NCBI GenBank assembly: GCA_937141935.1
Contig: CAKZQS010000042.1
Location: 62,001-126,000, forward strand
Reading direction: 5' to 3'
Source: an uncultured Ectothiorhodospiraceae bacterium
GTDB lineage: Bacteria > Pseudomonadota > Gammaproteobacteria > Nevskiales > Oceanococcaceae
Length of the DNA stretch: 64,000 bases
In this document: piece by piece, positions 60,108 to 64,000 of the stretch
Layout: the number at the start of each line of letters is the position of its first letter
Position numbering within the stretch: position 1 is the first letter of the stretch
Notes under the pieces: generated by a model
What the model was told of the DNA's origin: nothing
The model's input: the letters and a program-made list of their open reading frames with translations, nothing else
The model's database searches: none
Program-made: the position numbers and the translations under genes

Positions 60108-61340
60108 CTACAGGCCGCGCAGCAGCGGGCGAGCGGCGTCGGCCGCGGCCGGCGCCAGGGCCTGGGTGTCCAGACCGAGCAGGGCGCTGTCCCAAAGTAC
60201 GCCGGGCAGGCGCAGCGAGGCTTGCTGCCGGTATTCCCGGGCCTTGGGTTCGTCATCTTTGGCGATAGGCAGACGCCGCAGCAGGGACAGGCGCAACGCC
60301 ACGCAGTCGGTCAGCAGCAGCGGCCGGGAGGCGCTGTCCAGCAGGTACTCCGCCGCGCGCTCCAGATCGCCGCTGCCGCCGCTCTGGCTCAGCACGGCGG
60401 CCAGCAGCACGCCGGCATCGCCAAACCAGGGGAAGTCGCGGTGCAGGTTCTGGGCCCAGTCCCGGTGCCGTTCGAGCCGGCCGACCTTGAACAGCAGCAG
60501 CGTACCCAGCGCGGCGGCGGCGGGGTCGTTGTACTTGCCGCGCAGCATGTCACGGGCCTCGTCGGCGACGTGCGCCGCGTGCAAAATCTCGCCGCGTTCC
60601 AGCAGCCCCTGCATGGCGCGGGCGACCTGCCGTTCGCGGCCAAAGCGTACCCGCGGCGGCTGCCCCGGCGCGCCGGCCACCAGCTCGCAGTCCTCATAAC
60701 CCTGGGGGTTCAGTGGCAGCGCCAGTTCCAAGTCGGCGCCCGCATGGACCCAGCGCAGCCATGGCAGCCGGGCGCTGGCGTCGTCGTGACGGCCGCGGAC
60801 CCGCACCGTCCAGCGGCCGGGCGCCAGGACCTCGGCTTCCAGGCCGGCATCGCCGGGAAGCTCGAAGGGTGTGTCCGGGCGCCGTGTCGATATCTCGGGC
60901 AGCCGCGACCAGCTTGGTGCGCCCGGCGTCAGGGCGTAAGAGGTATCGCCGTCATCCGATGGGGCGACACTGGGTGCGGCTTCACTGGGGAAAAAGCCCT
61001 CCTGCATTAAGTTGAAGCCACCCCCGGGGTCGGGCTCGGCGGCGTCCGCGGCCTCGTCGGACTCCTCGCTAGAAAATCCCTCGACGGGCTGATCTTCCGC
61101 CGCGGGTTCGGCTCGAAAGCGCAGCTCCTCGCTGCCGCCCTCGGCCAGCGCGACCAGGCGGCGATCCCAGTCGCCCCCAGCGCCGAGCGCGCGGACTTCA
61201 TACAGCCCTGCGTTGAGGTCCAGCGTCGTCTGGCCCTGGAGCGTATGTAGCAGTTTCAACGAGGCATCGCGGATCTCGATGGGCAGCGTCTGCGCCAGCA
61301 CCCGGTGGCGGGAGTCGACCGCGATGGACAGCCGCGCCAC
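60108..61340 (-). CDS. Unknown protein with N-terminal beta domain shared with the caspase-like protein
   Basis: A 410-aa protein from GTG 61340, one base after the caspase stop. Residues about 1-75 form a small beta domain ending GLYEVRALGAGGDWDRRLVA, which resembles the end of the caspase protein (GLYLVRVRLGDGRDCDNLI). An acidic, Ser-rich linker (EGFSSEESDEAADAAEPDPG) follows. Then comes another beta segment (AEVLAPGRWTVRVRGRHDD) and a helical C-terminus (AMQGLLERGEILHAAHVADE) that may be repeat-like. There is no catalytic motif and no signal peptide. It could be the adaptor linking peptidase and effector. Confidence 0.5.
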   Translation of the reverse strand: MARLSIAVDSRHRVLAQTLPIEIRDASLKLLHTLQGQTTLDLNAGLYEVRALGAGGDWDRRLVALAEGGSEELRFRAEPAAEDQPVEGFSSEESDEAADAAEPDPGGGFNLMQEGFFPSEAAPSVAPSDDGDTSYALTPGAPSWSRLPEISTRRPDTPFELPGDAGLEAEVLAPGRWTVRVRGRHDDASARLPWLRWVHAGADLELALPLNPQGYEDCELVAGAPGQPPRVRFGRERQVARAMQGLLERGEILHAAHVADEARDMLRGKYNDPAAAALGTLLLFKVGRLERHRDWAQNLHRDFPWFGDAGVLLAAVLSQSGGSGDLERAAEYLLDSASRPLLLTDCVALRLSLLRRLPIAKDDEPKAREYRQQASLRLPGVLWDSALLGLDTQALAPAAADAARPLLRGL

Positions 61341-61341
61341 C

Positions 61342-62496
61342 TCAGGCCCCCACCCGGATCGTTTTTTCGGTGCGCCGCGGCGCCACCCGAATCAGGTTGT
61401 CGCAGTCGCGGCCATCGCCCAGGCGCACACGCACCAGGTACAGCCCGCTGGTCAGGTTCTGCTGCTCTATGGGCCAGGGCGCCAGGTTGTCGGCCACCAG
61501 CTGGCTGGCATTGAACAGCAGGCTGGCGCGGGCGGTGGCGCCCTCGCTTGCCGGGTCCAGGCTTAGGCACAGCTGGGCGCGGGGGGCGTCGTCAAACTCG
61601 TGCAGCGCGGCCTGGCCGTGGCGCCCGGCGGCGTAGACATCCTGCTTGACGCCGTGGGCGTCCGCCGCGGCCTTGACGATGGCCGGCAGCGCGGTGTTCA
61701 GGCCGTTCACGGTTACCTCCCAGCGCTGCTGCGCCGGGTCCAGGCTTTCGGCCGCGGCGCCCTGTTCCAGCGCCTCGCGCAGCGCCGCGTAAAACAGGCT
61801 GACCTGGCCGGGTTTGGCGTAGGCGCGCTGATCCGGCGCCGCCGCCAGGTACAGCGGCGAGACCTCGGCGCTGCCCGGCCGCGAATCCAGGCCGATGCCG
61901 CCGGCCAGGCTGGCGTAGTGCGATTCGGCCGCCGGCGGCTGGCGGCAGCAGTCCACGAACCAGAACTGCTGGCGCGCGCAGCGATCGTCGTTGAAGCCCT
62001 CGTGCACGCTGGCCATCGCCAGGCTGGCATCCAACTCGGTCAGGCTCGCCGGGTGGCCGAAGTCCTCCAGCAGCACCGTGGCGTCGTGTTTGCTGACGGC
62101 CACGCCGTGGCCGGCGACATAGACAAAGGCGATGTTGTCGCGGTGGCCCTCACAGGCCTGGCGGAAGGCGCCCAGCGCGCTGACCACGTTGGCCTTGGTG
62201 GCCGCGGGAATGCGATTGCGGTGGGTTTGAATGGCAGCGGGCAAGGCCTCGCCGGCGGTCGGCGACAGCAGCAGGCGCAGGCTGGCCAGGGGCCGGCCCC
62301 GCAGCTTGTGCGCGTGCAGCAGCCAGGCGGCGAACTCGGCGGCCGAAGCCGCAGCCGTGCTCAACTGGCCCATGCCCGCACGGCGCCCCGCATCGGTGGG
62401 GTCCTCCCCATCGAAGAGGTGCCGGTAGCGGCTGACGCCGATGACCAGGGCGTGCACCCCGGGCACATCGCCTCTTTCGGGCACGAATGACTGCAT
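61342..62496 (-). CDS. Caspase-like peptidase (C14 family), first gene of a conflict-type operon
   Basis: The start ATG 62496 has GGAGGGG just upstream. The 384-aa protein begins with the caspase fold (VHALVIGVSRY). The catalytic His is in FVYVAGHGVAV (His130) and the Cys in FWFVDCCRQ (Cys184, the D-x-C position). An insert with LYLAAAPDQRAYAKPG follows, and the last 75 residues are a beta domain (LYLVRVRLGDGRDCD) similar to that in the next gene. There is no signal peptide, so it acts in the cytoplasm. Bacterial caspase-like peptidases next to toxic effectors are known in conflict and cell-suicide systems. Fold and dyad are clear; the substrate is unknown. Confidence 0.85.
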   Translation of the reverse strand: MQSFVPERGDVPGVHALVIGVSRYRHLFDGEDPTDAGRRAGMGQLSTAAASAAEFAAWLLHAHKLRGRPLASLRLLLSPTAGEALPAAIQTHRNRIPAATKANVVSALGAFRQACEGHRDNIAFVYVAGHGVAVSKHDATVLLEDFGHPASLTELDASLAMASVHEGFNDDRCARQQFWFVDCCRQPPAAESHYASLAGGIGLDSRPGSAEVSPLYLAAAPDQRAYAKPGQVSLFYAALREALEQGAAAESLDPAQQRWEVTVNGLNTALPAIVKAAADAHGVKQDVYAAGRHGQAALHEFDDAPRAQLCLSLDPASEGATARASLLFNASQLVADNLAPWPIEQQNLTSGLYLVRVRLGDGRDCDNLIRVAPRRTEKTIRVGA

Positions 62497-62527
62497 GGCC
62501 CCTCCGCGCGATGCGTCATCTGTCGGC

Positions 62528-62556
62528 ACCATACGCCCCTTCCCAGCGCGCGCCAA
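62528..62556 (-). promoter_or_regulatory. Probable promoter of the caspase operon
   Basis: On the minus strand TTGGCG (62556-62551) and TATGGT (62533-62528) are 17 bases apart, four of six matches each to the -35 and -10 consensus. Predicted transcription starts near 62521, giving a leader of about 25 bases with GGAGGGG before the ATG at 62496. Confidence 0.45.
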
Positions 62557-62697
62557 GTTTTTGACGAAGGCGCTGAAAGCGTTGCTGTTGCCGTCCCGAA
62601 CATCCGGTTGTCGCCGGCGTCGAGACGGCTTTCGCCGCTGCATGCGGTGGCTTAAGCTGGCCGCCCCTGGGCTGCGGCCCGCTGCGCGCCGCTGGCC

Positions 62698-63210
62698 ATG
62701 AATGACGCACTGATTGCCTGGGCGCAGCAAAACGCGCATTACGCGCTGCTTCTGGTGCCGCTGTTTGCCTTCATGGAAACCTGCGTGGGCATCGGCATCT
62801 TTGTCAGCAGCCTGTTCCTGGTGATTGTCTGCTCGGTGTATTACGCCGGCGACGTGGCCAGCGTGCCGACGATGGCCGTGCTGGCCCTGCTGGGCTCCTC
62901 GGCGGGCGACCACGTGGGTTATTACGTGGGCCGCGCCATTGGGCACCGCGTGCACGAGCTGCCCATCGTGCGCCGCAACCAGAACAAGTGGGACCGCACC
63001 GAGGCGCTGGTGCGCCGCTTTGGCCCCGGGGCGATACTGATCGGCCGCTTCGTGCCGGCGATCCGCAGCCTGGTGCCGGCGATGATGGGCATCAGCGAGT
63101 TCCCGCGCGCCCGCTACACGGCCTACGACCTGCTGGCCTGCAGCCTGTGGGCGACGGCGCTGGCGGGCATTGTCTGGGGCGCGCACGAGGTCTTTGTGCG
63201 CGCGACGTAG
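62698..63210 (+). CDS. DedA-family membrane protein
   Basis: A 170-aa inner-membrane protein. Family motifs are FAFMETCVGIGIFVSS, GDHVGYYVGRAIG and GRFVPAIRSLVPAMMGIS (the arginine motif of DedA proteins). Four or five hydrophobic segments are present. DedA proteins are implicated in lipid carrier recycling and membrane homeostasis. No ribosome site is visible before the ATG. It is divergent from the caspase operon and is followed by the wax ester synthase gene. Confidence 0.88.
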   Translation: MNDALIAWAQQNAHYALLLVPLFAFMETCVGIGIFVSSLFLVIVCSVYYAGDVASVPTMAVLALLGSSAGDHVGYYVGRAIGHRVHELPIVRRNQNKWDRTEALVRRFGPGAILIGRFVPAIRSLVPAMMGISEFPRARYTAYDLLACSLWATALAGIVWGAHEVFVRAT

Positions 63211-63213
63211 AAT
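63208..63213 (+). promoter_or_regulatory. Probable -10 element before the wax ester synthase gene
   Basis: TAGAAT overlaps the DedA stop codon and lies 27 bases before the next ATG, in a context (CGTAGAATGG) like the one before ileS. No matching -35 was found. Confidence 0.3.
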
Positions 63214-63239
63214 GGTCCGGCCATCCGGGGAGACCGACC

Positions 63240-64000
63240 ATGAAAAAGCTGAACCCTCTCGACGCCTCCTGGCTCTATGTCGAGTCGCGCGCCACGCCGA
63301 TGCAGGTGGGCAACCTGTCCATCTTCTCGCTGCCGGAGGGCGCCGGCCCCGATTTCGTGCAGGACCTGGTGGAGCGCGCCCGCGCCTCGACCACGGTGGT
63401 CTCCCCGTGGAACCTGAAGCTGCGTGGCGGCAGCCTGGGCCGCGCGGCGCCGAAGTGGGTGGAAGACCATGACATCGACATGGAATACCACTTTCGCCAC
63501 TCGGCGCTGCCGCAGCCCGGCGGCGAGCGCGAGCTGGGGCGGCTGATCTCGCGGCTGCACAGCACGCAGCTCGATTTCAACCGGCCGCTGTGGGAAGCGC
63601 ACCTGATCGAGGGCCTGGAAGGCAACCGGGTGGCGCTGTACAGCAAGATGCACCACTCGCTGATTGACGGCATCAGCGGCGCGCGGCTGATGGAGCGCGT
63701 GTACAGCACCGACCCCCAGCGCCAGGACATGTCGGCGCCCTGGTCGATTGGCCAGCCGCGCGGTGGCGGCCGCCGCGGGGGCGGGGCGACGACCTCCGCC
63801 AACCCCTTCGAGGCGGTGCTGGCGGGGCTGCGCCAGCAGGGCAGCTCGACGGCGGCGCTGATGCGTGGCCTCGGCGGCCTGGTACGCAAGGGCCGCGACC
63901 GCAACGACCCCTTTACCGCGCCCTTCCAGGCGCCCAAGTCGGTGCTGAACGGCCGCATCAAGGGCGGGGCGCGACGCTTCGCCACGCAGCAGTACGACCT
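63240..64000 (+). CDS. Wax ester synthase/diacylglycerol acyltransferase (WS/DGAT), 3' end outside window
   Basis: The ATG at 63240 follows GGGGAGA and begins MKKLNPLDASWLYVESRATP, the WS/DGAT N-terminus. The acyltransferase motif HHxxxDG is present as MHHSLIDGIS at about residues 138-144. LDFNRPLWEAHLIEGLEG precedes it, as in the family. About 253 of roughly 450-500 residues are visible. The enzyme condenses fatty alcohols or diacylglycerol with acyl-CoA to make storage lipids. The frame is still open at 64000. Confidence 0.92.
   Translation, partial: MKKLNPLDASWLYVESRATPMQVGNLSIFSLPEGAGPDFVQDLVERARASTTVVSPWNLKLRGGSLGRAAPKWVEDHDIDMEYHFRHSALPQPGGERELGRLISRLHSTQLDFNRPLWEAHLIEGLEGNRVALYSKMHHSLIDGISGARLMERVYSTDPQRQDMSAPWSIGQPRGGGRRGGGATTSANPFEAVLAGLRQQGSSTAALMRGLGGLVRKGRDRNDPFTAPFQAPKSVLNGRIKGGARRFATQQYD

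Overview
The window is about 64 kb of GC-rich bacterial chromosome with tightly packed genes, many start/stop overlaps and no tRNA, rRNA, CRISPR array, insertion sequence or phage gene that I can see. CopL-like/Cus-type copper genes, a PA0069-family radical SAM protein, a wax-ester synthase and a TonB receptor suggest a free-living, biofilm-forming Gammaproteobacterium (Xanthomonadales/Nevskiales-like). That placement is an inference and is not certain.

Layout. (1) 2-5404: the end of a radical SAM/SPASM-type enzyme, a small peptide with an NHLP-like leader, an exported SxxK serine hydrolase with a membrane tail and a convergent TonB-dependent receptor. Together they look like a RiPP (modified peptide) locus. 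(2) 5509-17773: a Crp/Fnr-family regulator divergent from a large curli (functional amyloid) operon. The operon has a CsgB-like curlin, two very long curlins, a Calx-beta protein, a third curlin, a CsgH-like chaperone, a one-repeat mini-curlin, CsgE, CsgF, CsgG and an SH3/outer-membrane-barrel protein. A near-consensus Crp site lies between regulator and operon. (3) 17814-26328: a radical SAM protein, then a Cu(I)/Ag(I) efflux locus (CopL-like protein behind a MerR-type promoter, MerR regulator, CusC-, CusB- and CusA-like proteins; the CusB-like protein carries two fused CusF domains). (4) 26491-30286: a hybrid sensor kinase and a LuxR-type response regulator. (5) 30368-48201: four consecutive giant exported proteins (2299, 1079, 1468 and 1095 aa), the first and last being lipoproteins. 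This is about 18 kb in one apparent operon of unknown function.

(6) 48220-54440: glutaredoxin, a lipoprotein alpha/beta hydrolase, ATP sulfurylase and a type-2 isoleucyl-tRNA synthetase whose HIGH motif is changed to GVHH. (7) 54628-57868: an ATP-grasp enzyme overlapping a 673-aa protein that may be a papain-like cysteine hydrolase. (8) 57887-62496, minus strand: a four-gene operon of caspase-like peptidase, beta-domain protein, ComEC-like metallo-beta-lactamase and DUF4062-like protein. It resembles bacterial conflict/defence modules and is the strongest candidate for an undescribed system. (9) 62698-64000: a DedA-family membrane protein and the start of a wax ester synthase/diacylglycerol acyltransferase, cut by the window end.

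Functional themes are surface structures (curli, giant exported proteins), metal and stress handling, peptide natural-product chemistry and a probable conflict system. All assignments come from reading motifs and gene order; no database search was run.
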